Position numbers and translations under genes: made by a program
The notes under the pieces: generated by a model
What the model saw: the letters and a program-made list of their open reading frames with translations, nothing else
Told to the model about the DNA's origin: nothing
Databases searched by the model: none
Source of the DNA: Anagrus nilaparvatae
Lineage: Eukaryota > Arthropoda > Insecta > Hymenoptera > Mymaridae
Assembly (NCBI GenBank): GCA_022575985.1
Contig: JAKSXM010000007.1
Location: 19,408,501 to 19,472,500, forward strand
Length of the DNA: 64,000 bases
Direction of reading: 5' to 3'
Shown: positions 52,001 to 60,257 of the stretch, piece by piece
How positions within the stretch are numbered: the stretch's first letter is position 1
Layout: each line of letters begins with the position of its first letter

Positions 52001-52176
52001 TTTTTTGAATTATTTATTTATTTTATTTTCTTTAAAATAATTTTTTATAGGAGCAATTTGCAGCTTTTTTGGCTGGACGTCCAAAAATTAAAAAATCATC
52101 AACTTATGTTAAAACCCAAATTAATAACAGTAACCATAAATTAGATAAAAGCCTTCCAATAAATGGAATTGAATAA
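27938..52176 (+). CDS. Lsd-1: Perilipin family lipid-droplet surface protein, Lsd-1/PLIN1 type
   Basis: Encodes an insect perilipin that coats lipid droplets in fat body and gates lipase access to stored triacylglycerol. Exons are 27938-28063, 39184-39369, 47395-47584, 47961-48148, 49161-49418, 51866-51961 and 52051-52176; all phases match and give about 389 residues, close to Drosophila Lsd-1. Recognisable blocks are ARISSLPIVESS (PAT-type N terminus), the segment ending GIDIVEQRVPAVHLAPQL, YYNTREYVNNKFVKPVLIRA, RFSRKLQRRLTRRTLAEARA, KKAKELWLTLSLPEPGNQAR and EQFAAFLAGRPK. Lsd-1 rather than Lsd-2 is inferred from these blocks. The start is the first ATG before the conserved block. Two introns (11.1 and 8.0 kb) are swollen with transposons. 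An alternative C terminus is likely (exon 5). Confidence 0.95.
28667..29329. mobile_element. MITE, ~663 bp, in Lsd-1 intron 1
   Basis: Inverted terminal repeats TTAGGGTGTTTCTTATT (28667) and its complement (ending 29329), continuing imperfectly for about 45 bp and flanked by TA. The short open frame at 28672-28857 lies in the arm and is not a gene. Confidence 0.82.
29843..30063 (-). repeat. GGCCCAAAT-hairpin interspersed repeat, copy 1
   Basis: Read on the minus strand: TTCTTGTCAGCGGC, a block with CGACCC, then GGCCAAAATCACAGTTTACC, CTCGGCTTTGC, a GATTTGGGTCATTC return strand, and GTAATATACTG. Same order as at 33962, 34913 and 47107. Confidence 0.7.
32088..32315. mobile_element. MITE, 228 bp
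   Basis: Ends CACGGAGAAAAATA (32088) and TATTTTTCTCCGTG (to 32315) are inverted repeats around a TGTTATTTT/AAAATAACA-rich interior. No ORF. Target duplication unclear (TTACAG occurs on both sides). Confidence 0.75.
33338..33650. repeat. 25-bp degenerate minisatellite element
   Basis: Starts with TTGAACATGTTTATAAGGAA, like the element at 5911, then about ten diverged units of the type GACTTAGAATAATTTACTTT, and ends with GGGTTTAGAATCTTAACATC. No G-run array here. Confidence 0.75.
33962..34195 (+). repeat. GGCCCAAAT-hairpin interspersed repeat, copy 2
   Basis: Contains AAGACGTGTTTTCTTGCCAC, CGACCCTCGGCCGTAAAC, TTGGCCCAAAT, CCTCGGCTTCGCCTCGG and AATTTGGGCCAT, and ends in GTAATATACTATTGG. The minus-strand open frame across it is fortuitous. 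Confidence 0.72.
34500..34770. repeat. 25-bp degenerate minisatellite, reverse orientation
   Basis: Units such as CTAAGTCCCTAAGTTGAAAT and ATTATTTTGTTCCTAAATTA, the complement of the 33.4-kb repeat, so the pair 33.4/34.6 kb forms a diverged inverted arrangement. Confidence 0.6.
34913..35095 (+). repeat. GGCCCAAAT-hairpin interspersed repeat, copy 3 (partial)
   Basis: Has TTTTTTGCCGTTACTGATGG, TACGACCCTTGGC and AGTTTACCATCCTGGAC, but the distal half is missing. Confidence 0.6.
36683..36760. repeat. Perfect-looking hairpin, 29-bp stem
   Basis: CCCGTTATATGTAAAACTAT (36691) and its complement (36733-36752) are part of a ~29-bp stem with a 20-nt loop. Shared motifs (GTGCTCACGCTAGTGTCTAA) near 36930 also occur at 28240, so this belongs to an unclassified repeat. 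Confidence 0.75.
38003..38280 (+). pseudogene. LINE RT fragment (same family as 40-46 kb)
   Basis: Nearly identical to 43268-43540: NLAISEGVFPMHFKK, NYRPISLTSNIAKIFEKILK and YKQFGFQ, the first RT palm motifs. The frame stops making sense exactly at the inverted-repeat element at 38280. Confidence 0.85.
38280..38761. mobile_element. Foldback element, ~480 bp, at the LINE fragment's broken end
   Basis: The ends ACAGTTTTTACGTACAACCC and its exact complement start a 33-bp perfect inverted repeat that continues imperfectly for about 200 bp per arm. No LINE sequence resumes on the right. Confidence 0.85.
39184..39369 (+). CDS. Lsd-1: Lsd-1 exon 2
   Basis: The exon starts after a T-rich tract and AAG acceptor, and ends TTA|GTAAGT, phase 0 on both sides. 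It encodes LIMEWSLHTAEKSIAIATTR and the block ending DIVEQRVPAVHLAPQL. Confidence 0.94.
39598..39740 (-). repeat. Inverted partial copy of the 46.4-kb module
   Basis: GTATTTTCACTGGCCAATAC, CTCTACTATATGTTTTTTGG and GTCGCTGATC match the complement of 46850-46965. Confidence 0.75.
40115..40323 (+). pseudogene. LINE ORF2 pre-RT segment
   Basis: Encodes SKKWENIYSCKDTNIATNNF and RIEWITKGIVKSCIKKEKLY, the region between endonuclease and RT in CR1/Jockey LINEs. The upstream domain is absent (5' truncation). Broken at 40324 by the palindromic element. Confidence 0.75.
40849..41200. mobile_element. MITE-like inverted repeat inside left foldback arm
   Basis: TAGCGATCTTACTCGACAC at the left and its diverged complement TGTTGAATAAGATCGCTA at the right. 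It replaces about 65 bp that the right arm still has, so it is not a simple insertion. Confidence 0.7.
42693..42816. repeat. Tandem palindromic array, ~21-bp unit TTCCGCTAGCGGCAAGCGGAA
   Basis: About five to six units of CCGCTAGCGGCAAGCGGA, each self-complementary around GCTAGC, at the right end of the foldback element. Its GC content stands out sharply from the surrounding DNA. Confidence 0.85.
42828..43530 (+). pseudogene. LINE RT, N-terminal palm
   Basis: Reads DKKNENKEKAYKKYKILLKT, MLANEMNSFFSNIGKNL, DDSEVRQIINKLYKNKDGP, NLAISEGVYPMHFKK and NYRPISLTSNIAKIFEKIL, classic RT motifs 0-2. It stops at ISY where the 1.4-kb element begins. Same sequence as 38003-38280. Confidence 0.88.
43531..44917. 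mobile_element. Near-perfect palindromic element, 1387 bp, 4-bp target duplication
   Basis: Ends CGGTAGTTC...GAACTACCG are flanked by ATAG direct repeats (43527-43530, 44918-44921). The two arms (~640-680 bp each) are inverted copies around a ~70-bp AT-rich centre near 44220. No coding capacity. The LINE frame resumes exactly after one ATAG copy is discounted. Confidence 0.92.
44918..45396 (+). pseudogene. LINE RT catalytic core
   Basis: Encodes RQFGFQTGISTNNAIAYVTN, AIFLDLTKAFDSVSHRILLD, VGVPQGSVLGP and VSFADDSLILVQG. The FADD box and the Asp of DLTKAFD are the metal-binding residues. A stop follows the start of the thumb (WFLQNAS), where about 15-20 codons seem deleted. Confidence 0.88.
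45389..46054 (+). pseudogene. LINE post-RT C-terminal region
   Basis: Encodes ESAKYLGIIMDQYMRLDRHI, a YGILGWGGA motif, INLVQRLQDRLIKKLNLL and a Lys/Asn-rich tail ending in TAA, the usual C terminus of CR1/Jockey ORF2. It is one frame off the RT core. Confidence 0.85.
46430..46965. repeat. Interspersed module, best copy, with self-inverted blocks
   Basis: CTGATCAAGAATTTGGAGGA and TTAGCAAAAACAACCCCTAA at 46446-46520 recur inverted at 46548-46630. Further diverged blocks follow up to GTTGGCCAGTGAGAATAC. Homologous to 21985-22500; shorter relatives occur near 32735, 37395 and 60234. Confidence 0.75.
47107..47327 (+). repeat. GGCCCAAAT-hairpin interspersed repeat, copy 4
   Basis: TTCTTGTCAGTGGCC, ACGTGTTTTCTTGCCACTGA, TAATTTACGCGTGATCTGGG and CGGCCTAGGATAAAAATATA. 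Same order as copies 1-3, ending 67 bp before Lsd-1 exon 3. The open frame across it is not a gene. Confidence 0.7.
47395..47584 (+). CDS. Lsd-1: Lsd-1 exon 3
   Basis: The exon follows TTTCTTAG and ends phase 1 (GAAG|GTGAAA). It encodes MYYNTREYVNNKFVKPVLIR and AAVERLNGALDVADEYVDRY, typical of insect Lsd-1. The ATG at its start is internal. Confidence 0.94.
47961..48148 (+). CDS. Lsd-1: Lsd-1 exon 4
   Basis: Between TAATCAG and CTG|GTAAAG. Encodes ASYDSTDSKSTDPSNKAART, then RFSRKLQRRLTRRTLAEARA and CIHVLFYVLEL. The basic Arg-rich helix is a hallmark of the Lsd-1 group. Ser residues near the start are possible phosphorylation sites (inference). Confidence 0.94.
49161..50015 (+). CDS. Lsd-1: Lsd-1 exon 5 with in-frame long C-terminal extension
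   Basis: The exon starts after TTTACAG and encodes LATDPKLAMKKAKELWLTLS and RETARRIVHLVNGTAGFASR through HRLLEIYDATIK. The canonical form then splices to 51866, from GT at 49419 (GTTACA) or 49428 (GTATCA); both are phase 0 and non-ideal. If unspliced, the frame stays open for 199 more codons (to TAA at 50013-50015), an unexpected length in such AT-rich DNA. The extension begins VTIVSFYQIFVDFISEFMK, then is polar and Lys/Asn-rich with a short acidic run (DDDFEDE). This predicts a ~514-residue isoform with a different tail. Confidence 0.8.
   Translation, partial: LATDPKLAMKKAKELWLTLSLPEPGNQARPANLEQVLVLFTRETARRIVHLVNGTAGFASRAPRHLGTGLQRISHRLLEIYDATIKVTIVSFYQIFVDFISEFMKLINYREFEDKNYLKSIVPFDRFNSLTLSNVKPKLESMNILNGNILQEIFKTGKNEKPSLSLIAKVKITPISEITVDDDFEDELKPDINKKINIFNNKTLIPKCKKLQFLNEEKNLTMQSMYSKNGKLSTPKISQNFNKKIIESQIDNNAKELTITLRTKKNDNNKLPISPNNLKKISSI
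50016..51865 (+). other. 3' flank of Lsd-1 exon 5 / intron 5
   Basis: Would be 3' UTR for the long isoform and intron for the canonical one. It holds the mini-hairpin at 50538 and an old repeat near 51110-51150. AATAAA motifs occur near 50686. No other coding similarity. Confidence 0.5.
50538..50585. mobile_element. 48-bp solo hairpin with the ends of the CCGC foldback family
   Basis: CACTGAAAAAAAATTCCGCT and its complement fold into one hairpin, with TA on each side. The termini equal those of the 2.5-kb element at 40324. Confidence 0.75.
51866..51961 (+). CDS. Lsd-1: Lsd-1 exon 6
   Basis: A 96-nt phase-0 exon between TTTACAG and TTG|GTATGT. It encodes MIPYVAKNNADLQLNALKFA and LNSTSNLFL, aligning with the penultimate helix of Lsd-1. 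Confidence 0.88.
52051..52176 (+). CDS. Lsd-1: Lsd-1 exon 7, C terminus and stop
   Basis: The exon follows TTTTTATAG. It encodes EQFAAFLAGRPKIKKSSTYV and a basic, Asn/Ser-rich tail ending in TAA (52174-52176). The FLAGR motif matches the end of Drosophila Lsd-1. A candidate AATAAA is at 52575-52580. Confidence 0.9.
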   Translation, partial: EQFAAFLAGRPKIKKSSTYVKTQINNSNHKLDKSLPINGIE

Positions 52177-54967
52177 GATAATTTTATACATTTATGATAT
52201 AGAATTCTATCATTATTTATGCAAACAAAACTGCACGTGTAAATGGTCATAAATACTAAAGTACTTTTCAATTCTGCAATGCGCGTGCGCATGAGCGCAT
52301 AATAATCTATTATTCAATTTTCTCATTCTTGCACGACTTTAAAACAAAAAAAGGTATAAAGACACGCTTGTTGACAAGTTAAGTATGGGTCTATTCCTTA
52401 TTCAGAAATTATTTATAAGTTTAAAACGCGAGAGGGCTCTGTTCGTATATATACAAACACCAATATAAATATTGGTGCTTGTGTTTTATTGTCAGAATTC
52501 AAAAGTTCTTTAGAAATTTGACCTTGTTACATGTGTAACTGTATAAATAATGATCAAATTCTTTATCAGCAATGAATAAAAAAAAATTCTTAAACTCGGT
52601 ACAGAATATTTACTCATCCTCCATCATGAGAATGAGTAATATATTCTTTACCATGTCTAAAAATATTCTATTTTTTTTCTTTATCTCATTTCATTTTGTA
52701 TATTTAGATCTTTTATAATTTTATTTTTAAAGTTCATTTGAAAAAAATGGCAATAATTTTTTTTTTTTATTAGTTAATTTAAGAAAAAAAAAGTCATTAA
52801 CAGACTATCGTTAATAAATTTTTATTATGTTTTTATGTATTAATTTTTACTTATATATTTATTATTAATTTTTTTATATTTAAAAAAAAAACTAACGTAC
52901 AATTTAATCGATAATTTTAAAATTAAGTTTTTAACAAACATTGATAATTGATTTATAATAAGTAAATTAAAATTATAATGTAAACTAAATTTTTTTTTCT
53001 TTATTTAAGTAAATTATTTTAAATAATAAAAAAGAAAAAATTGTTATTAAAAACTCAAATATATTAAAATAAATATAATAAAAAATTATGAAATACAATG
53101 CAAAAAAATTTTTTTTATAATAATGACGTTTAAAGTGTCGGTTTACGCATTTAATTTTCAAGCTAAATTTAATCTTTTCTGTATAGATTGCATGAAAACT
53201 TTGTTGATAAAAAGTGTGCGTAAACATTCACTTTAAACACTCACTTAAGCGTCATAATTATAAAAAATAGATTTTAAAATACGAGTCTAAAGAAACTGTG
53301 ATTTGATACAGAATGGAGAAGTACCTATAAACAACTCAAGCGGCCGCAGGCTTCTTCATTCTATTTCAAAAACAATATCTTTAGAGCCTTGTTTTAAAAA
53401 ATACTATTTTAATATATAATTTAAAAAATAATAAAATTATAGTTAGAAACAACGTTAATTAAGATGTTAAAAAAATATTTTTTATAAAAAGTTTATATAA
53501 TAATAATATTATATTCAATACCATGACGATGCAATTTTATAAAATAATTGATAATTAAAAAAAAAAAAACAAAAAAAAACAAAAAAAAAACAAGTAAAAA
53601 TAAGAATTAATTAATTACATGGCTTACGCAGCTAAATTGAATATGCCAGATTCAACCAAAGCAACTTAACCAAGAAAATATTGATAATTTTTTAAAATTA
53701 ATAATTATTATAGAGTATATTTATAATATTAAAATTTTATGATTTGTAATATTATTCAGTTAATATTATTAAATAAATAAATTAAAAAAAAAATTATAAT
53801 CAAAGATTTATTATTTCAACTTGAATAGTATTTTATATAAGGTAGGTAAAAACGATAATTATAATACTAATTTCAAAAAATAAACAAATTAACCCTTTAA
53901 CGAGTATAGAAATGGTCTACGGCCAGTTTTCCCTACCCCTAGCGATTGCTCCCCTTTACTGTCATGTGATATTTAACGCCTAAAATTCTGATATTAATAT
54001 CCACAAAAAGAGGAATAAGCGTAGATGCTTCTTTAGTCCCTTTTAATACTGCCTTTATTGTCTGAGAATTTTCTGCATGTAACCCTTAGGTCTAGATTCT
54101 ATTACTACTAGATTCTATTACTAGAAGCTTAGAAGATCGAGAAGACGAGGTCTCCCCTGGGGCAAAGACACACCACCTATCCCTGCAGTAAGATAGAGAA
54201 AAAAAATAATTATTTGCTGGTAAACGAATTTCTTTTTTTTAATTGATTATTTGTTTAATTTTTAGAGGAAGGTGATATATACAGGGAGCGTGATATATAC
54301 AGAACCGAGATTCCATGGAAATATCGTTGATAAACCTCATTTTTGATAAATTATGTTAAAAAACCAAAATTAGTATGCAAAAATTTTATTACATCACCTG
54401 CACGTTTTTTTAGGTTTCTTCTGAGATTCAAATGTTAATATTTCCCAGTCACTATGCTAAATGGTAGCCTTAATAATTTTTCTCTAATTTCGATTGGTGA
54501 ATCAGGAAAATTTTTCTTATAAATTATAACTTAATAATATATCATATAAAAACTCATAAAAGCCCGTTACAGAAAACTTATGGGATTTTCCCGAACAATT
54601 CAGCATTATTCATAGTCGATATCGCATCATTGTATAACTAATAAACCATTAACTCTGTCATTCATTCATACATTTTTTTGTTTTTTTATTTTTTGTATTT
54701 TTTTTTTTTTTTTTTTTTGATTTTTGTCTTTTTTCTTGAAAACACTTATTTACAATATTTACAATACTTACAATATTTATTTCCAATATTTACATTTTCG
54801 GTTTGGTGGCCAAGAGAATAGAATGGGATTCTATTTAAAAGTATAATCTGGTGTTCTACAGCAGCGTTGTGGTAGCTTAGTATACCATGAGTTCAAGTTA
54901 GGCACGTTAACTTTCCTTGAACGCATAAGCATTTTACTACAATTACAAGCGTAATTATAGTATTTTA
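52177..54967. other. Intergenic, no gene recognised
   Basis: AT-rich 3' flank of Lsd-1, then a GC-richer unclassified repeat (about 53890-54200) and poly(T) runs near 54695-54718. Open frames such as 52985-53227 are low complexity. Confidence 0.5.
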
Positions 54968-55432
54968 CTATACTTCATCTGCTCTCGGATGATCTACCCT
55001 GACTTCCAAGCCATCCTCCAAGAGACCATTCAGGCGATGCATTTCCTCAAGGAAGAATTCACCGTGGTTGGTATTTTGCTTGTAAAGTTCATCAATCAAA
55101 CTCGTTCTTAAAATAAAGATAAATATGAATGATCTCTTGAGAACGTCTCTTCGAGATCCCTTATATAAACTGACTTTTCATCAGATTCGTCTTTATCAAA
55201 TATTTTACTGAAAATTCTGCTACTTACCTTTGTAACTCGATCCTCAAAGTTTGTGAATGCCGAGTACGTGGTCATATTTCCCATATTGTATATGCCATTT
55301 TAGATGTTCAGTTGGATAGTATCTGTTTGTTAACCTATCGTACATCTGTTTTAAATTTACCATAAAGTCTGCTGGATTTGCCGGTGGAACATTGATTGGT
55401 GGTGGCAGACCTTGTGATCGCGTTCTTGGCAT
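54968..55432 (-). pseudogene. Degenerate or spliced minus-strand coding region, function unknown
   Basis: Starting at ATG (55432) the frame encodes MPRTRSQGLPPPINVPPANP, then DFMVNLKQMYDRLTNRYYPT and HLKWHIQYGKYDHV before a stop at 55244. One base off, the next segment reads AFTNFEDRVTK and runs into a consensus donor AAAG|GTAAGT at about 55227. Further on, another frame is open for about 60 codons: TSLIDELYKQNTNHGEFFLE, EMHRLNGLLEDGLEV, ending in TAG (54968-54970). Codon use is less AT-biased than the surroundings. The basic, Pro-rich start recalls retroelement Gag leaders, but I recognise no family. It could be a decayed retroelement protein or a real spliced gene with an assembly error. 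Confidence 0.45.
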
Positions 55433-55477
55433 GATTTTAATTTTTTAATTTTTTTTTTATTTTATATTTATATTTAA

Positions 55478-56485
55478 GGGACATTTGTGGTAAATATGTT
55501 TTTTAAGTAAGGCTTGTGAAAAAACGGTTAGAGACTTTTGAGTGAATGTTTTTTTATTATTTTACATAAGTATTAAAATTAACAAAAAAAATTTTTATTT
55601 TTGTGACGTTATTTTCGTGTTACACGTGCGTAAAGAAGGCAGTTTACGAAATCGGTGGTCAGAATAACTCCAGTTTGGCTTATCTTAACAAAAAAAAAAT
55701 ATTTTTGGTAAGAGTTTAAACCAATTGTGATGGGTTGACTTCAAGTTTTTTCGAAAAAATTAACTTAAAAAAAATGGCGGCTGCGCAAAGTTAAAATAAA
55801 AAAAAATGCCTAAATTTTTAGGACTAAAGTAGCTGTAAAAACTTTTTGAAGACATTTAAAAAAAAAAACTCGAAGTCAGCCCCTCAAAAATATATTTTTT
55901 TAACTAAACAGCAAATATAAAAAAAATTGGTGAAATAGTTAATGCACAATCTTGCCCAGCATTTGTAAAAAAGCTGTTACGAGAAAAACGCGTTTAAAGT
56001 ATCAAAACAAGTTTTTTGATACTTATAATAAAATTTTTTTTTGTTTTTTTCGTTTATAGTAACTCATGGCGAAAAAATCTTGACCATAAACATTAAAATT
56101 GGACCTGTATATGTGCAGAGAAGTTAATGAAAAGGTGTAAAAACATCGTTTTTTTAAAAAAGGCATTTTTTTAGAAGGTTGATTTTTTTTTTTAATTAAT
56201 TTTTTCAGTCATTAGTGATTCTAGGCTAATAAAAAATAAAAATAAAAATAGAATAGAATATAAAATATTAATCTAATAAAAATCCTTCTGCCTCCTTATC
56301 TTTTACTTGAAGATGATTATTTTCCTGTTTCTGGTCCGATTTCCCATTTTTGGCCATTTTTGTACTGCGAAGTTTAGCTTTGTAAACAAAAATTCGCAAA
56401 ATTTGCTGCATAATTTACATCCAAAAATAGCTCTAAAACAATTTTTAACTATTCAAGAATAGTTAGAAGTATAATAAGAGAAAGC
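55478..56485. mobile_element. TTAA-flanked element, second copy, truncated and inverted
   Basis: Begins TTAA-GGGACATTTGTGGTAAATA and matches the complement of 23894 back to about 22910, including the paired CTCGAAGTCAGCCCCT block (55868-55887). The far terminus is missing: the next sequence is a LINE fragment. Confidence 0.85.
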
Positions 56486-56510
56486 ATGGAGTAATACGTA
56501 TTAATTAAAT

Positions 56511-56741
56511 TACAAAAAATTAGAAATAGTACAAAATAAAATACTAAGAATGATTAAAAATACAGACCCAATAGTAACTAACTTACAAATCAGAATATAC
56601 TCCATTCATAAACTCATCAAAAATTTCTTTAATTCACAATTATCTAATAATGAAATACTTAAAAATATTGGAAAATTAACAAAAGATACAACTCCCTTTA
56701 AAATCAAATATAGACTTCTACATCACAGCCTCACACAATAA
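56511..56741 (+). pseudogene. LINE ORF2 C-terminal fragment
   Basis: Reads LEIVQNKILRMIKNTDPIVT and IYSIHKLIKNFFNSQL, the distal post-RT region of CR1/Jockey-type LINEs, ending in TAA. Directly abuts the truncated TTAA element. Confidence 0.7.
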
Positions 56742-58189
56742 TTATACCCACAGCTGTCCAGGTGACGAGCGGCAACACTGATGCACTATAACTAGTGCGA
56801 CAGTGAAGCCCTTTTTCACCAGGTTGGCTAAATTCAAAGTGCGAGCAATACATGATACTTTTTGTTATTAACTTTGTAAGGCCCAAATCTATAATGTGAA
56901 AAATTTTTATTCTTGTATTTAACTTTTATTTATTTTTTATCTTTTCACATTTATGCATGTAACTAATATGGTTTTTTCAAGTTATACCATTAAAAATCTT
57001 ATAATAAATTTAAAAATTCACTTTCAAATTCGAATTTTGAGAAAAGGGCTAAAAAGTTGAAAGGCCCCTTAGCTTGTCCCGAAAATTCCATAAAAAAACT
57101 TGCATGGCCTCATAACTCTCTTGATGGGTCATGGAAAGGTCGTGAGTAACGTTTTTTCTAGGGAGATATTTCATTGATGAATTTCGATAAACAAAAAGCT
57201 ATAAGCGTTCTCCATCGTGTTTACAGTGCAGCAGGTTTCGAAAGCTAGATATTTATTATTCATCTAGTTATAAAAAATTTTTAAATTAGAATCTTATCTG
57301 CTGATTTTTTTTGTTGTCACCAATTAAAACTATTTACTTATGTTATTAGTAGTAATTTAGTTTATTATTTATAATAAATTCCTACTAATATCTTTTTTAA
57401 TATTTGTTACGATAACAGTATAAGTATTTATATTGTTTTTTTTATCTAATAATATATTTACTTCTGTTTGTTTATTGTTGAATACTAATTTAAATTATTT
57501 ATTTATTCCTACATTAGAAAATTATAAGATTTTTTTTTTAATCATTCAGACTCTAACATATAAATTATAATATTCTGTTAAATAATAATAGAGAATTCAA
57601 TATAAATAATATAAAAATATTCGAGTCATAAGTTATCATTCATTTTGATAAAACGTAAATTTGATAAAAATATGAAATATTATATTATGTTAAATATATT
57701 AATTAATGAAAAGAAAAATTTAATTTATATTTTTATAGACAAATAAATTTTTTATAGACATATAATAATTATAATAAATAGATTATTTGTAATAATGAAA
57801 AAAAAACAAAATTAATAATTTTAATTAGATTAATAAAATTATGAGAAATTAATATATTTATAGTTATTGTACACGTACTATATAAACTTGAATGATTCAT
57901 ATTATTTTTAACGTATCATTATATTTTTAAAAATTTATTTTTAGATAAATGATTGTCATCGCTAATAACATCGATCTCTAATTGTACGATTTTTAATATT
58001 TGAAATACTTGTTAAAATATTTAAAAAAAAAAAATACTTAAAATTTAAAAACTTTATCATCACATTATTTTTTTATAAAAATCTGCTTGATTTATTCAAC
58101 AATGTCGTATAAAGCTGGCTTGGTTGATGGTATAAATAACAAGGTGTTACTAGGTGTTAGTGTTTGCTTAATTTTATTGTAGATCTTAG
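56742..58189. other. Intergenic AT-rich DNA
   Basis: No coding similarity. 56760-57240 has moderately complex old repeat-like sequence; 57240-58080 is very AT-rich. Confidence 0.5.
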
Positions 58190-58716
58190 TATACATCTTT
58201 AATCTGGCAATTAGTGAAGGTGTTTTTCCCTCACATTTCAATAATGCTATCATTATTCCAATCTTTAAGTCTGGTAATAGATCATCAACTACTAATTATA
58301 GACCGATTTCACTAACTTCAAATATTGCCAAAATCTTTGAAAAGATAATCAAGAATAGATTATTAAATTTTTTGGAAGTTAATTCGCTAATATCAAACAG
58401 AAAATTTGGATTTAAATCGGGTATATCAACAAATAATATAATTTCTCATGTGACTAATTTTGCTGATGATAGTTTGGATAATTCAAAAAAAATATTGGCC
58501 ATTTTCCTTGATCTGGCAAAAACTTTTGATTGTGTAAATCACAAACTTTGGCTAAATAAGCTATATGGGTGTTGGGGATCTGGCTTATGAATTATTTAAA
58601 AGTTACTTAAAATATAGGATTTAAAAAGTGAGTATAAATGAAACCTTAAGTAATGATAAAACGGTAACCTATGGTGCGCCTCAGGATTCAGTCTTGGGAT
58701 CTTTTCTATATAAATA
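58190..58716 (+). pseudogene. LINE RT fragment
   Basis: Encodes IFNLAISEGVFPSHFNN, NYRPISLTSNIAKIFEKIIK, KFGFKSGISTNNIISHV, LAIFLDLAKTFDCVNHKLW and, after a frameshift, TVTYGAPQDSVLG. Same family as 40-46 kb but diverged; the catalytic F-x-DD region is absent. Interrupted by the retro-insertion at 58732. Confidence 0.85.
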
Positions 58717-58731
58717 ATAAAAAATATTATT

Positions 58732-59024
58732 CTTTCTATCTTAGAGAGCTCTCCTGTCCCTAGGCAGGGGGAAGGCAGCGGCCAGCTGCCTAGGCTGCGC
58801 GTCCCAAACTGAAGTTATACCTGAAAAGGGAGTTCCGGTTTGGGACAAACAAGCGCAGGGGGTTTAAAGTGTGTTTATCCAGTAAGAATCTGGGGCGTAG
58901 CCGGCGACCGCGTTCGTCGGTGGTCTCCCAGTTGTGCACTTTGTGCAACTGGGCGGTCATGGAAATTTGCGGGTCTTTAAGGCCCGCAAACACTCCATGG
59001 CTGATGTAAGATTCACATATTTCC

Positions 59025-59054
<30 letters not shown>
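58732..59054 (+). mobile_element. Short poly(A) retro-insertion with 15-bp target duplication
   Basis: A GC-rich 323-bp block ending in about 28 A is flanked by ATAAAAAATATTATT at 58717-58731 and 59055-59069. TGAAGTTATACCT and neighbours match the 3' region of the R1-like element (complement of 6790-6860), and GCGGGTCTTTAAGGCCCGC resembles the stem near R1-clade 3' ends. It is a 5'-truncated R1-type copy or a SINE using that tail. Confidence 0.85.
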
Positions 59055-59055
<1 letters not shown>

Positions 59056-59069
59056 TAAAAAATATTATT

Positions 59070-60257
59070 AATAAAAAAACAAGATTAAATTACTTCTATG
59101 ACAGTTAATATGTGCATCTGTTGTGATAATTTGCATAAAATAATGAGAACTAGCGAAATCATCGCTCGCTTACGCTCGCTCGGAAAAATAAATTTACCAT
59201 TAGTTAAATTATTTTTTAAAATTTTGTTTAAAAGTTAATATTATCGATTATTTTAAAAATTTTATTTTTAGAAAATTAATATAAATTTTTAATTTTACTT
59301 CCACCTTAGAAACTTAAATTAAAAATAGAAGCAATCGTCATGGTATTAAGTAATTTAAATTTGTTACACGTTTTATAATAAAAAATCTGAAACAATGAGT
59401 ACTTCAATTTGAAACTATAACAGGAAATTTTGCAGGAAAAACAGTACTTTTACTTACAATTGATTTAAGAAAAGCTTAATGTGAATTAAAAAAAACAAAT
59501 AGTAAAAGTATGAATTTATATGTGAAAAAAATTGATAAAAAATAAATTTTATATTGAAATAAATATGAAGCAAATTAATATCATTTATCGTTTTATTTTT
59601 TTAGAATCTGAATTTTCTATTACGTTCTGTAATTTTTCAACAAAAATAAGGTATCTAATTAATATAAATTTTATGACCCACTTAGAAATTAATTATGACA
59701 CGAAACACCAAAAATCTAAATAAAAACTATAAGTATTGAATTTAATTAAAAATTTTCAAAATTTATTAAAAATCATCAAAATTTGGCATTAAAATAGGAA
59801 GTACATGAGTTAAAAAAAGGGTATCATAGTAAAGATACATCAGTGTCACAAAAAAATAACATGTAATACATAAAAATTTCCATATAAAAAGTTTTAGATA
59901 CATCGGGAATCACAGGCACGCAAAAATATAATCTTCAAGGATTAATATATATATATAGTGCAAATAAATGTAAATTCTCGAGGTTCTCTTAATAAATGTA
60001 CAAAGCAAAATTGTATACACACAAAATATATATGGGATAGTCCTTAAGATAAATTAAGGCTTTATTTTTTTTTTTAATAAGTAACTGAAACTTTAGTATT
60101 TGTTTGAAATTATTTGTTTTCACCCCCTTTATAAAAATTTTAACATTAGGGTTATATTCAATTTTTAACTTAAATAATAACGTATTTGTTTTTATTAATA
60201 GCTAACAGAATAAAAATTCTTTACCTTAAATTTTTTGGGTTACTGATCACAAATTTT
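59070..60257. other. Intergenic AT-rich DNA
   Basis: No coding similarity. Contains GCTCGCTTACGCTCGCTCGG at about 59163 (a common repeat motif) and a short (AT)n run at 59945. Confidence 0.5.

Noticed and set aside
53889..53920. piggyBac-like terminus TTAACCCTTTAACGAG
   Set aside because: No matching inverted end found within several kb; left as unclassified repeat.
58441..58480. FADDSL motif taken as RT catalytic box
   Set aside because: It occurs before the DLAKTFD motif, not after it, so it is a chance match in the linker of this LINE fragment.
58790..58993. 67-codon minus-strand frame
   Set aside because: Antisense of the GC-rich poly(A) retro-insertion; no support as a gene.
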